Below are positions 23,177 to 35,299 of a stretch of DNA of 64,000 bases, in pieces; within the stretch, counting starts at the first letter, position 1; every line of letters begins with the position of its first letter. The DNA lies in contig OW121743.1 in the NCBI GenBank assembly GCA_933228675.1, forward strand, positions 15,213,724 to 15,277,723, given 5' to 3'. The DNA comes from Stomorhina lunata (taxonomy: Eukaryota > Arthropoda > Insecta > Diptera > Rhiniidae). The position numbers and the translations under genes are program-made. A model generated the notes under the pieces. The model worked only from the letters and a program-made list of their open reading frames with translations. It was not told the DNA's origin and ran no database searches.

Positions 23177-26100
23177 ATGTCCCAGCTGACACAAGTACTG
23201 ATTGCCTTTTTGGCTGTTTCTGTCGTCAGCGTTTCGGCTAACGCCTACAGTTTGCAATACAAGGGAAATATGAAACATCCCGGTAAGATTTATTAAATGA
23301 AACAAAATATTTAATGAAAAACAAAAATAAATGCCTTGAAAAATTAAGAGATTTTGTAAATTATATACAAATTTTTTATTCTCGAATTTTGAAATTTGCC
23401 TAAAAGATAACAAATGTTAAAAAGAACATAAAATAAAGCTTCATTGGCAACACTGTTAATGGTAAAAGTTTAAAAAACACTGCCTTATCCCTAGCGACTT
23501 ACTGTGATATACCGACTAACTGTGATCTGTTTAAATGTATACATATAAGCTATACTGTTAATGATAACAGTTTTAGCTAACACTGTTTTATCGATAACGA
23601 CATCTTTATGGGCGGCACTGTTAATGTTGCTAGAGTTATGAAGCACCGTTTTATCTTAAACGGGCTTGTATGATATATTTAATTATACACATGTTAACGT
23701 ATACATATGCCAGACTGTTAATGATAACAGTTTTATCTGACACTGCTTTAACGAAAACAGTTTTATCTGAAACTACTTTATCCTTATGTCAGCAGTTTTA
23801 ACATTTGTTTACCATTTTTGAAAAGGCAGTTCCATTATTTCTATCATATCTTTGGCAAGCTTTGTTCGATTTTGTTAAAAGTTACAGAATATAAAAGCTA
23901 ATAAAATTATCTTTAAGTCTCTCATAAACAATTTTTTTTGTATATTTAAAGGATTCTGAGTTATTTGCACATCAAAGTAAAAAATATATTTTTTTTTTAT
24001 AAAAAAATTAAATTTTTATATTTTTTAAAAATTCATAAAAAAATCGAAGATGACAAAAATCTAAATTTTTTTATTGAATGATCTTAAAGCTGCGAATATA
24101 CTTAATGAGATAAATTTTATTTAATGTAAATCCATATGTAAACGGTGATTTTATTAACATTAAAGTAAATAAAGTTAAAATAACCTATTTTGGCACTGAT
24201 ATTAAAACAAATAAGAAAGTCAGGCCTGACCGACTATAATTCGGACTTTATGCTAGCCTCCAACGCTAATTTCAAATGTCCTTTCGATTTCTTGCGTAAA
24301 GACATTTAGAATTATTAACTTGCCTAATTTTGTCATCATATAAACCTTTTTTCTAATATGGACCGATTTTCTCGAAATTTTAGAATGAGATTCCAATAGC
24401 AAAAATTATCTGTACAACAAATAAATAAAAAAAAACTGTCATTATCTTCAAATTTAGAAGCGTTTTTCTGAATTCCAACGCCTTTAAGTGGCTTCTGTAG
24501 GTCTTGTATGGGAGCTATAGTCAAATATGGACTGATTTCAAAAAAAAAAAAAAAAAATGGTACAGTAATTTTTTTTATATAAGCAATATTTCTTCTAAAT
24601 TTCATTAAAATATACTAAAAATTTCTGGCCAAAATCTCAATTTCGGAAAGTGAGACCCGAAATAATGAACCGATTTGGCCAATTTTTATAGCAATGGTCC
24701 TACTGCCCAAAAAAAATCGCTCTGCCAAATTTTATGAAGAAAAAAGCAAATTTGTGTCTTAAAGGAATCTAAAGCTATTTTGCAGGTAGAAAATTGTTTG
24801 AAAGCTACCCCAACATTTTTAACGATTTGTTTATTTTAAGCTAGACCTATCCTGGTAACAAAAAAATATTTTATACCAAGTCTTAGGAAAGTATAATGAA
24901 AATTGTGGCCCCTATTTAATTTTTTTTTTCAATAATAGGTTTTATGACAATTTTTTTTTGAAAAATTGGATATTTTCACTTTTTTCTTCATAAAATCACT
25001 GATAACCCATGGATTTTTTCATAATATAAATTTTGTATTATTTGAAATACTCATAGTTCTACGAAAAGAGATTAATAATGTTAAATTTTTCGGTTTTTTT
25101 GATTTTTTATGAATTTTTAAAAAATAAAGTTTTTTCGATTTCGCACTATAAAAAACATTTTTTTGCGTTGCAATGTCAATAACTCCAAAACTGTAAATCA
25201 CAAGAAAAACTTGTGCTATCACGTCTTAAGAGCAATTTTATTCTCAATCTATTGATATAATTTTTAATAAAATTGGTAAAGTGGCTTTCAAGATATGATA
25301 AACTAACTAGAATAATCTCTTCATGACAAATTTTGATCACAAAAATTTGGTATTTTCATGTTATTCTTCACAAAATTACTACTAATAAATGGATTTTCAT
25401 AATATAAATTTTTTATTATTTAAAATATTTATAGTTTAATGAACGTCGATTTATAATGTTAAGTTTTTGCCTTATGCGACTTTTTATGAATTTTTAAGGA
25501 ATAAAACATTTTCGTTTTTGTACAAAAATAAACATTTTCAATACATTTCAATGTCAATAACTCCAAAACTGCTGATCACACGAAAAACTTAAGTTAGCAC
25601 GTCTTAGGAGTAATTTTGTTCTCAACCCATTGATATACTTTTTTACAAAATTGGATAAATTTTTTTCAAGATATGGTAAACTAACTAGAATAACCTCTTC
25701 AGAACAAATTTTTCTATAAAAAATGGGTATTTTCACATTATTCTTCACAAAATCACTACTAGTCGATGGATTTTCATAATATAAATTTCTTATTATTAAG
25801 AATATTTATAGTTTTAGGGACGTTGATTAATAATTGTAAGTTTTTGTCCTTTTCGATTTTTTATGAATTTTTGAAAATAAATTTTTTTCGATTTTGCAAT
25901 AAAAAAATATTTTCTTTTAATTGAGATGTCAATAACTCCAAAATTGTTGATCATACGAAAAACTTGTGTTCGCTCATCTTAAAAGCAATTTTGTTCTCAA
26001 TCCATTGATATATTTCTTAATAAAATTGGATAAGTGGTTTTTAAGATATGGTAAATTAACTAGAAAAACCTTTTCAAGACAAATTTTTCTATAAAAAATG

Positions 26101-27089
26101 GGTATTTTCACGTTATTTTTCACAAAATCACTACTAATCGATGGATTTTCATAAAACACATTTTTATTTTTTTGGAATATTCATAGCTTAATGAATTTCG
26201 ATTAAAAATGGTAAGTTTTTAGCCTATTCGGTTTTTAAAGAATTTTTAGAAAATATATTTTTTTTTCGATTTCGCAAAAAAAAAATATTTTTTTACGTTG
26301 CAATAAGATTAACTCCCAAAGCGTTGACCACACAAAAAAATTGTGTTAATATGTCTTAAAGGCAATTTTGTTCTTAATCCATTTATGTACTTTTAAATAA
26401 AATTGGACAAGTCTTTCTCAAGATATGGTAAACTAACTGGGGCAACCTTTTCAAAAATCCCAAATATATAAAAAAAAAAATTATGAACAATTTTAGAATT
26501 TTGGATGTTTTTTTCTAAGGGGACCGTAACATATATAAAAGCAGTTAATTTAAATGTTATATTTTCGGCTAAAGAGTGCTATTAACGATAAAAGTTTTTT
26601 TTTAACAGAGCTTTAACGGTTATTGTTTAATCTAATGCATTTGAGCTTTAAAAAAAAACGATAATAGTTTTTTCTTATAACATTTGCGTCTAACACTGCT
26701 TTATCCTTAATGATTGCAAATAACACTGCTTTATCCTTAATTATTTAGTTTAGATAGGACAGCTTACGCCAACAGTTATATCTAATACAACTTTAACGAT
26801 AACAGTTTCATCTAGCACTGCCTTATCCTTAACGTCTTTTTGTGATTAGTATTTGTTTTGCTTTATAAAATGCTCTTAACTTAACAGTTAAACAAGTAAG
26901 AGTGTTATATTCGGCTGTACCGAATCTTACATACCCACCATCAAGTTGTGTTAAATTTGGTAAAATATTTGGACTTAATACGGTTGCAGTAGCTTTATAG
27001 TCCAATATTTTATAGTACATTGGACTGGACATTGGTGCAATCTTAATATGGTGTTTGTACCTCCGAATCTTTTTGATTGTAGACATAAA

Positions 27090-27133
<44 letters not shown>

Positions 27134-27157
27134 AATATATATATATATATATACATA

Positions 27158-27247
<90 letters not shown>

Positions 27248-27287
27248 AATATATATATATATATTTATATATATAAATATATATATA

Positions 27288-27344
<57 letters not shown>

Positions 27345-29750
27345 TTCATTTAGTGGTCATAGCTGTCATAGTTTCTAATTTAATAGCTTTTAACTGGCCT
27401 TTGCTACATTTTTTTGGTTTCCGGGAGTGTTTTTTTTATGAAAGCTATAGTCAAATATGGACCGATTCCTATAAAATTTGATATACTGATCAATAGTTGC
27501 ATAAAACTTCTCTATTCTAAATTTAGTCGTCATAGCTATTACAATTGTATTAAATTTATCAGCATTAAAGTGTTTCCCGGATCGGTGTTATATGGGAGCT
27601 CTAACTAAATGTGAACCGATTTCGTCCATTTTTAATACACAACTTTTTCAAGATATCCAAAATATTTTTGTAAAATTTTGCTCCTCTAGCTCTTTTTGTT
27701 AAGGCGCTTATATTTGACGGACATAAACCCCCTTTTCTTTTTGTATTTCCGTAAGTTTTTTATATGGGAGCTATGGTCAAATTGGTGACAGATTGTGACA
27801 AAATTTTGCATACTGGCTGGCATTGACAGAAGACTTTCTTGTGCTAATGGTTATATCTGTTATAGTTTTAGATTTATTGGCATTTAAGCGTATTTTAGGT
27901 GAAATTTAGGCTGTTTTCGTAAGTTTTTTGTATGGGAGCTATGGCTAATTGTGAACCGATTTTGATGAAATTTTATATGCTTCCTAGGGCTTATGTAAAA
28001 CTTCTATATACCACATTTTATAGTCGTGGCTATTATAGTTTTTTATTTATTAGCAAATAAGTGATTAGCCTAGGCGAGTTTATACGGGAGCTATGGTCAA
28101 ATGTTAACCGATTTTGCCCAATATCAATTTTCTCAGAGATTAAGAATGTTTTTACTAAGTTTCAGTGAGCTAGCTCCTTTCGTTTAGGCGTTATCGTGAT
28201 TTCAACAGATGGAAATGGTCTTAGAATTTCATAAGGATTCAGAATATATATCGATTTTGGTTTTTGATCCAACATTAACCCCTTGACGTATCATTTAGCA
28301 TAACGAAGTTCGCTTCCAACTGTTCGCATACAACTTGCACTAAACCAACCAGTTTTGATGCTTAAAAACAGTCGCAAAACGAGTCAGACTCGTTGTAATT
28401 ATGTTAGGCACAGAAATTGTACCACGAGTCGGACTCGTGATAATCATGTTAGGCACAGAAATTGTACCACGAGTCAGACTCGTGGAAATACGTCAAGGGG
28501 TTAAGAAAATTACAAACGGAATGACAATCTCAATATACCTCCAATCTTTTTGATGTTGGGTATAAAAAGAACTGATGTATCATAACATTTTTACCGTTTA
28601 CTGCTTTATCCTTAAAGTCTCTCTGTGATAACTTTATTTTTATATGCAAAACGATAACAGTTTTACCAAATACAGCTCCATCCTTACCGACTTTATGTGA
28701 TAAAATACTGTTAAATATAACAGTTTAAAGAACTGCTGTATCACAAAATTTTTTCTCTATTCCTGCTTTATCCTAAACAAATTTTTTATAAGAACTTTGT
28801 TTTTATTGATAACAGTTAATTTTAACAGTTTAACAGACACTGTTTAATCAGTATCTGTTAAACAGTCTTACCAAATACAGCTCTACCCTTACCGACTTTC
28901 TGTGATAAGTGCTTTATAAAATACTGTTAACTCTAACAGTTTAAGGAACTGTTGTATCATAACATTTGTCTCTATTACTGCTTTATCCTGAACAGTTTTC
29001 TATGAGAACTTTGATTTTATTGATAACAGTTAATTTTAACAGTTTAACAGACACTGTTTAATCTAATTAGCAATAACTGTTTTATCTGACACTCTTCAAT
29101 CCTTAAGCAGTATTGCCAGTGCGTTAGAAAAGACAAAATCTTTGAGCTCGACTTTAAAAATCAAAAATTATAAAGAAAGTTGTTATAATTTTAAAAATTG
29201 GCTAAATTTTAAAGGAATAATCATTAAAAACTATGAAAAAATTTTGTATGTAATCATAAAGTTTCAAAATATTTTGGAATACAATAAGATTTTGAAAGGT
29301 TTAAAGTTAAATTTATAAAATTTTCCTTGGCGATTTCTTTTGAAAATTTATAAATTATAGATTTTGAATAGATTTTTAATTGAATTTCTTGAATTACTTC
29401 CAGATCTAGACAATCACTGCTATTATCCTGAATATAAGCTAAGTGTTGCTGTCAATGAAGTCGCCAAACCTACAGATATAGATGCCTGCATTCAAGTGTT
29501 TTGCCGTGAAGACTATGTTTTGGAAATCAAGCAGTAAGTTTTAAAATATTGAAAATTTCAAAACAAAATTTTTCTTAATTGATAATTTTAAAAAAATTTT
29601 CATTTTCTTTACAGCTGCGGAAATCTGGCTCCCAATCTAGCCTGCACATATGCAGGCACTGACTATAGCAAACCCTATCCCTCCTGCTGTCCTGTGGTCA
29701 CTTGCGGTGACAATAAGCCTCGCTATGAAGAAGAATATAATTTGCATTAA
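23177..29750 (+). CDS. SVWC-family secreted peptide, gene 3 (6.1 kb intron)
   Basis: Exon 1 is 23177-23282, exon 2 is 29404-29533 and exon 3 is 29615-29750, giving 123 residues. The phases and the 130-nt middle exon match genes 1 and 2. The signal peptide ends near SVSA. The eight cysteines are at 41, 64, 69, 80, 89, 103, 104 and 109, followed by a tail of 14 residues ([14 protein letters not shown]) absent from genes 1 and 2. The joining of exon 1 to exon 2 over 6121 bp is inferred: no other first exon lies before exon 2, no other downstream exons follow exon 1, and the split codon (G|AT) is kept. The poly(A) signal is at 29848-29853. If the join is wrong these would be two broken genes. Confidence 0.82.
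23440..23850. repeat. GATA-motif-rich repeat block, intron 1 of SVWC gene 3, first part
   Basis: Short motifs CACTGCCTTATCC, CTGTTAATGATAACAG and AGTTTTATCTGACACTG recur every few tens of bases. CTGTTA...TAACAG forms a small dyad. The motifs carry GATA-type cores on either strand (TTATCT, TGATAA). Related blocks are at 26560-26860 and 28560-29110. Confidence 0.6.
24200..24720. repeat. dispersed repeat fragment in intron
   Basis: It begins AACAAATAAGAAAGTCAGGC and contains TATGGGAGCTATAGTCAAAT and GGACTGATTTC. This wording is shared with the longer dispersed repeats at 26890, 30553, 44756 and 56790. No coding content. Confidence 0.6.
24950..26470. repeat. tandem repeat, unit about 375 bp, four copies, intronic
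   Basis: The phrase TCAATAACTCCAAAACTG and its variants recur near 25176, 25554, 25929 and 26305, about 376 bp apart, each followed by a TCTCAATC.ATTGATATA-type segment, AAGATATGGTAAACTAACTA and GGTATTTTCA. Units have diverged by substitutions. Short open frames inside are by-products of the repeat. Confidence 0.85.
26560..26860. repeat. GATA-motif-rich repeat block, second part
   Basis: ACACTGCTTTATCCTTAA is repeated at about 26692, 26723 and 26815, with CGATAACAGTTTCATCTAGC between. It is the same motif family as at 23440-23850. Confidence 0.55.
26885..28262. repeat. dispersed repeat with embedded (TA)n tract
   Basis: It starts AACAAGTAAGAGTGTTATAT, then TTCGGCTGTACCGAATCTTA and ACATACCCACCATCAA. 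It then carries several TATGGGAGCTATGGTCAAAT and GAACCGATTT phrases (27429, 27590, 27762, 27930, 28088). From memory this wording is typical of an abundant non-coding repeat of calyptrate fly genomes; its class is not known to me. Confidence 0.65.
27096..27345. repeat. (TA)n microsatellite, about 250 bp
   Basis: An almost pure TA dinucleotide run with occasional extra A, T or C. It reads as long tyrosine-isoleucine frames on translation, which are not genes. Confidence 0.97.
28279..28500. mobile_element. piggyBac-type MITE, 222 bp
   Basis: Both ends are flanked by TTAA (28275-28278 and 28501-28504), the piggyBac target duplication, and the terminal inverted repeats are CCCCTTGACGTAT, exact over 13 bp. 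Inside are three palindromes spaced exactly 45 bp apart (centres 28386, 28431, 28476), for example CCACGAGTCAGACTCGTGG at 28467-28485, joined by a repeated GTTAGGCACAGAAATTGTAC. There is no transposase, so it must move in trans if at all. The precise TTAA and matching ends make the element call strong. Confidence 0.88.
28560..29110. repeat. GATA-motif-rich repeat block, third part, with ~208 bp duplication
   Basis: ACTGCTTTATCC, TTGATAACAGTTAATTTTAA and GTTTAACAGACACTGTTTAA recur. A segment of about 208 bp (28668-28852) is repeated at 28877-29062 with modest changes. It lies about 300 bp before exon 2 of SVWC gene 3. Confidence 0.6.
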
Positions 29751-29854
29751 GAAATTTTTTGATTTCAAACAAAAAATATTTAAATTAACTCCCCCAATTT
29801 GAATTTTATGGAATATTTCTGTTTTTCTCTAACATTATTTACTTTTTAATAAAA

Positions 29855-30550
29855 ACATCAAAATTTCGAAAACGAGTTTGTTTTGAAATCTTTCTTTTTT
29901 TTAAATAGTTTTCTAGTAGCTATCCTGACGTCAGTCTTACTAATCTATATTTTTAATTAATTATGCAAAATAAAATTATTAACAAAAAAAAATTTAAATA
30001 AAAATTAAAAAAATGTTTGCTTTAAAAAAAACAATAAATTTTAATTTAATAGTAAAATCACGTTTTTATTGTTTTAACAATTTTTTTTTTATTTGTTTCA
30101 ACAATGATTAGGAGTTTTATTGATGCTTGTCTCATTTGTTAGGGGGTAAACAATTAAAAATATACTAAATAAATAAGTAATAACAAAATAAACAAATTGT
30201 TCACAAAAAAAGTACACAGTAGCTGTTAACACTGTTTCCAAGAGAAATTACGAAGAACTCTTTTTTTAAGACTCTTAAAAAATATTTTCATCATGTAGAG
30301 GCATTTTAGGCATATTTAAATTTTTTAATAGTAAATGAACTTTACAGATTTTTTTTCTAAATATGCAAATATATGCAGATAATCTATATACCGTTGAAGA
30401 CCCCAAAATGTCTTTATCAATTTGATATAAATTTGCCTTCAAAGCTATTCATTTGAAAAAGATATAGCCAAATGAAAACCCCCTCAAATTTTATTTTACA
30501 TTAAAGAACAATTATAGACTTAATAATTTTGAAAATATTTTTAATTAAAA
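29855..30550. other. AT-rich intergenic region
   Basis: Downstream flank of SVWC gene 3. A few homopolymer runs and no recognised gene or element. Confidence 0.4.
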
Positions 30551-31285
30551 ACAAGTAAGAAAGTGGTATAGTCGGTCAAGCCCGACCATACGATACCCTT
30601 CACCACTAAGGTCAGAGGTGTTCTTTTTCCTGTATAAAGACAAATATTTGCTAAATTTTGCTATCATACAAACATTTTCTAAAAACTTATATATTTAAGC
30701 TATTTCTGTCATTTGGACTTATATGAGAGCTAGAGTCAAATGTGGACAGCTTATCTCGAAATTTGGTGAATTTATTACAGTTGTAATCGCTTAAAAGTCC
30801 TATTATCTTCAGAATTACGATAATTTTAGTGAGTTTTGTCTCATTTAGTGCGTTTTGACAGAAGAGTTTGTATGGGAGCTATGGTCAAATGTGAACCGAT
30901 TTCAACGAAATTTCGTACAGTGATTTTAGTTTACATAAGCAATGTTTAATTAAAATTTCATGAAAAAATATTGATATTTGTGGCCAATATATCAATTCCG
31001 GGAAGTGGGACCTATGGGAGGTACCATTTTGACATAGCATGGTACCACTGTGCCAAATTTCATCAAATTATCTTTAGAATTGCGACCTGAACTTTGATTA
31101 CATTGTTTACATGGGGGTCCAGCCGTCCAGACGGATGGACGGATGGACTGACATCGCTAAATCAACTCATAAAGTGATTCTTAGCCTATTGGTATACTAA
31201 AACGGTGGGTCTAAGACAATTGTTTCTATGCGTTGAAGGGTATACTAATATGGTGGCGAAGGGTATAATAATTTTGTACTTTAAT
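30551..31285. repeat. dispersed repeat, near full length
   Basis: It begins ACAAGTAAGAAAGTGGTATA and GTCGGTCAAGCCCGACCATA, contains TATGGGAGCTATGGTCAAAT and CAATTCCGGGAAGTGGGACC, a GTCCAGCCGTCCAGACGGAT tract, then CGGTGGGTCTAAGACAA, and ends GGCGAAGGGTATAATAATTT. The same order is found at 56790-57725 and, split and inverted, at 44400-44940. No protein-coding capacity was seen. Confidence 0.75.
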
Positions 31286-31389
31286 TCCGTTAAAATTATA
31301 GTCTTGAGAATATCCATATATGCCGATTTCTTATAAATTTTTGCAAAGCTTTATAAATTGATTCGTACAAAAGCGTTGTATGCCATTCC

Positions 31390-34300
31390 TTGGCAGTTAT
31401 CTTCTTCTGTTATCATTGACCCATAATGGAGCTTAAGTTCCTATGCCACCCTTTTAAATCGGACCCTATTGCGAGATGTTAGGCATACATCATTCCATTT
31501 ATAAATTGCTGCTGCAACTTCGCATCAATTGACCTTCTCCAAGTTTTAGCAGGTGTATCAGCGCGACAGGAAAGGCCCTGTGTACTCGAACGTAGCGCTT
31601 GTCGAGCAATGTTGATATTTGGCATTTGAAGTGTGTGGCCTATCCACCGCCATTTCAGCTGACATACCTCTATAGAACTTAGTGTGTCGAGTTTAGTAGA
31701 TCTAAACTATTATATTCGCAATTTATTGGATATTCGAGATTTTCAAATAGTTCGGAGAATTCCGAAGGCAGATGTTGCCTTATTAATATGCAATTTCCTC
31801 ATCGGTGCCACCTTTTGTAGACACCAAACTTCCCAAATAATTGAAGGCACATACACATTCGGAAAGCCAAGGCACTTGAATGCTTTCTTCGACGCTTAGA
31901 AAATTTATTTAGAACCAAAACAGCAGCAGATTTTGATTCCCCAACTTTTGTATCATCTGTATTTTCAAATATAGCAACAGGTTTCGTTACTCATTTGTCT
32001 TGCGGACCTGGACCACATACTCACGACCCCTTTTCAAGATTGAACATAGGTCTGAATTATGCTTGTCAAACATATTTTGCCTTAGAGCATCAAACATGTT
32101 TTGCCTTAGAGCATCAATAGCAAATTTGATCATCAGCAAAAGAGTACATAGAAGGTCATATTGAAACATAAGTAAGGGATTAGGAGATAGAACGGAGTCT
32201 TGTGGTATACCCCAATTAAAACTGGTTGGAAGATATCCAATCTATCTACCGCCTTTTCCGCTGACATACCTCTATAAATAGAAGCAGGGACTTGGTGTGT
32301 CGAGTTTAGAAGAGTTTCGTTTCTTATGAGATTCGGATTTGTCGTAAGCATTTGTTTGCAAAGGTTTGCAGGTAAATATAGTTGACATTTGTGCGTTTTC
32401 TCAACCGTAAGACAGGATTTACTTGACATTCTAATTGGATATTCGTAATTTATTGGATATTTAAGATTTTAAAATAGCTCGGAGACTGCCAAATACAGAT
32501 GTTGCCTTATTAACATGCGATTTCCTCGTCGGCGCCACCTTTTGTAGATACCGAACTTTCCAGATAATTGAAGGTACCTACACATCCAGAAAGCCGAGAC
32601 ACTTACATTCTTCCTCTGACGCTTCGGAGATTCATTTAGAACCAAAACAGCAGCAAATTGCGATTCCCCAACTTTTGTATCATCTGTATTTTCAAATATA
32701 GCAACAGGTTTCGTTACTCATTTGTCTTGTTTACATGGACCACATACTCACGACCCCTTTTCAAGATTGAACATAGGTCTGAATTATGCTTGTCAAACAT
32801 GTTTTGCCTTAGAGCATCAAACATGTTTTGCCTTAGAGCATCAATAGCAAATTTGATCATCAGCAAAAGAGTACATAGAAGGTCATATTGAAACATAAGT
32901 AAGGGATTAGGAGATAGAACGGAGTCTTGTGGTATACCCCAATTAAAACTGGTTGGAAGATATCCAATCTATCTACCGCCTTTTCCGCTGACATACCTCT
33001 ATAAATAGAAGCAGGGACTTGGTGTGTCGAGTTTAGAAGAGTTTCGTTTCTTATGAGATTCGGATTTGTCGTAAGCATTTGTTTGCAAAGGTTTGCAGGT
33101 AAATATAGTTGACATTTGTGCGTTTTCTCAACCGTAAGACAGGATTTACTTGACATTCTAATTGGATATTCGTAATTTATTGGATATTTAAGATTTTAAA
33201 ATAGCTCGGAGACTGTCGAATACAGATGTTGCCTTATTAGCATGCGATTTCCTCGTCGGCGCCACCTTTTGTAGATACCGAACTTTCCAGATAATTGAAG
33301 GTACCTACACATCCAGAAAGCCGAGACACTTACATTCTTCCTCTGACGCTTCGGAGATTCATTTAGAACCAAAACAGCAGCAAATTGCGATTCCCCAACT
33401 TTTGTATCATCTGTATTTTCAAATATAGCAACAGGTTTCGTTACTCATTTGTCTTGTTTACATGGACCACATACTCACGACCCCTTTTCAAGATTGAACA
33501 TAGGTCTGAATTATGCTTGTCAAACATGTTTTGCCTTAGAGCATCAATATCCAACTTCCTATAGGCAAGGAATAGCAAATTTGATCATCAGCAAAAGAGT
33601 ACATAGAAGGTCATATTGAAACATAAGTAAGGGATTAGGATATAGAACGGAGTCTTGTGGTATACCCCAATTAAAACTGGTTGGAAGATATCCAATCTAT
33701 CTACCGCCTTTTCCGCTGACATACCTCTATAAATAGAAGCAGGGACTTGGTGTTTCGAGTTTAGAGGAGCTTCGTTTCTTATGAGATTCGGATTTGTCGT
33801 AAGCATTTGTTTGCAAAGGTTTGCAGGTACATATAGTTGACATTTGTGCGTTTCCAAGTTTCTCAACCGTAAGACAGGATTTACTTGACATTCTAATTGG
33901 ATATTCGTAATTTATTGGATATTCGAGATTTTCAAATAGTTCGGAGAATTCCGAAGGCAGATGTTGTCTTATTAATATGCAATTTCCTCATAATTGAAGG
34001 CACATACACATTCGGAAAGCCAAGGCACTTGAATGCTTTCTTCGACGCTTCGAAAATTATTTAGAACCAAAACAGCAGCAGATTGTCATTCCCCAACTTT
34101 TGTATCATCTATAATTACAGATGAAGCAACATGCTTCGTTACTCATTTGTTTTGCGGACAAGGACCACATACTCACATCCCTTTGGAAGATCTAAATTAA
34201 GCTCGTGATTTATGTTTAATCTTAGAGCGTCAATACCCAACTTCCTGGCCTATAGGAATATCAAATGTTATCATCAGCAAAATAGTATATAGGATTGGAT

Positions 34301-34430
34301 ATTTGACATAGAAGGTCATATTAAAACATAAGTAAGGGATTAGGAAAAAGAACGGAGCCTTGTGGTATACCCCAATTAAAATCCGTTGGAAGATCCAATC
34401 TATAAGAACTTTTAAAGGGCGAGCTCTGAG
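31390..34430 (-). mobile_element. composite of two non-LTR fragments, tandemly copied
   Basis: Minus-strand reading alternates a fragment of the endonuclease-RT family (NLCKQMLTTNPNLIRNE then QVPASIYRGMSAEKAVDRLD) with a fragment of a Jockey-like RT (GIPQDSVLSPNPLLMFQYD, a degraded GVPQGSVLSP box, then DLCSILKRGREYVVQ). The join is at the same base in each copy, and a unit of exactly 727 bp repeats (31987 to 32714 and 32133 to 32860), with a third partial copy at 33440-33990. The first two copies are almost identical, so the duplication is recent compared with the decay of the elements. Confidence 0.75.
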
Positions 34431-35070
34431 AAAAATGTATATGAACCGTGAAAAGTTGTTACCGCCAGCGAAAGCAATAAGTCTTGGAATAGTTCACATC
34501 TTATCGAAAGCCTTGAAAATATGTTTAGTTATAACCTTACTTACTAACTTACTTAAATGACCTGTATTTACAACCTGTTAAGGTCAAAGGCCGAGCTTAT
34601 TTAAGAATTCCATGCGCTTCGATCTTGTGCGCATATTCTATAAACTCGAAGGCTAAGCTGCGAAAAGTTATAACCTTACTTACGCCAAAAATGTGAATAG
34701 AACAACATTATTTTTCGAAAGGAAGGCTAGCAAGTCTTCCGTAGAGCTGGTCTCTTAGTAAGATGTTAGAATCCACATATTCTGCACTTTGGAATATGCA
34801 GAAAAATTATTATTGGAAGGTAATTTGCTTCACTCTTTTTAGGGATGGGTGTTACATTAGCCACCTTTCAACTTAAACGAAATTCGGCAACATGTTAAAA
34901 TATTTTGTGAAAAGTTTGCCAATGTTCGAGCTTCACAACTAGGAATGTCATTTGGCCCACAAGATTTACTTATGTTAGGATAAGCTACATCGTTTTAACT
35001 GCACGGTCCCGAAATAATATTTTGAGCTCGGACTGTGATTGACTGCAAATTGTAAAGATTTGATCATTCT
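34431..35070 (-). mobile_element. Jockey-like reverse transcriptase fragment
   Basis: Minus-strand frames encode KVANVTPIPKKSEANYLP (about 34820-34870), LRDQLYGRLASLPFEK (about 34720-34765) and, after frame breaks, KVITKHIFKAFDKM and FAGGNNFSRFIYIFLRARPL (34430-34530). These are successive RT blocks of the element whose 3' part follows at lower coordinates. A short piece of another retrotransposon interrupts it at about 34555-34670. Confidence 0.65.
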
Positions 35071-35299
35071 TGCTTTATTCTTCCAGAGTATAACCAAAAG
35101 ATTTGACCGAATGCAGAAAATCAAAATATAAGGAAGACAAATTTAAAATCTGGGAATGTTTTATATTAAAAAGAGTTAAAATATTAGTTTTTACATGGAA
35201 AACACTATTTTTTTCTATAAATAACTATTATTTTAATGCCATTTTTTTAAATCCTCTAATTTCCTTTGTTTCCTACTATTTTCAAAGATAAATCAGCGT

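Noticed and set aside
25554..26159. Repeated ~60-codon minus-strand frames (FYRKIC...LPYL)
   Set aside because: By-products of the 375-bp intronic tandem repeat; units differ by frame-neutral and frame-breaking changes alike.
26975..27349. Long Tyr-Ile reading frames
   Set aside because: Translation of the (TA)n microsatellite, no gene features.
24700..28260. CRISPR-like array because of spaced repeats
   Set aside because: Eukaryotic intron with ordinary tandem repeats; no constant repeat with unique equal-sized spacers, no cas genes.
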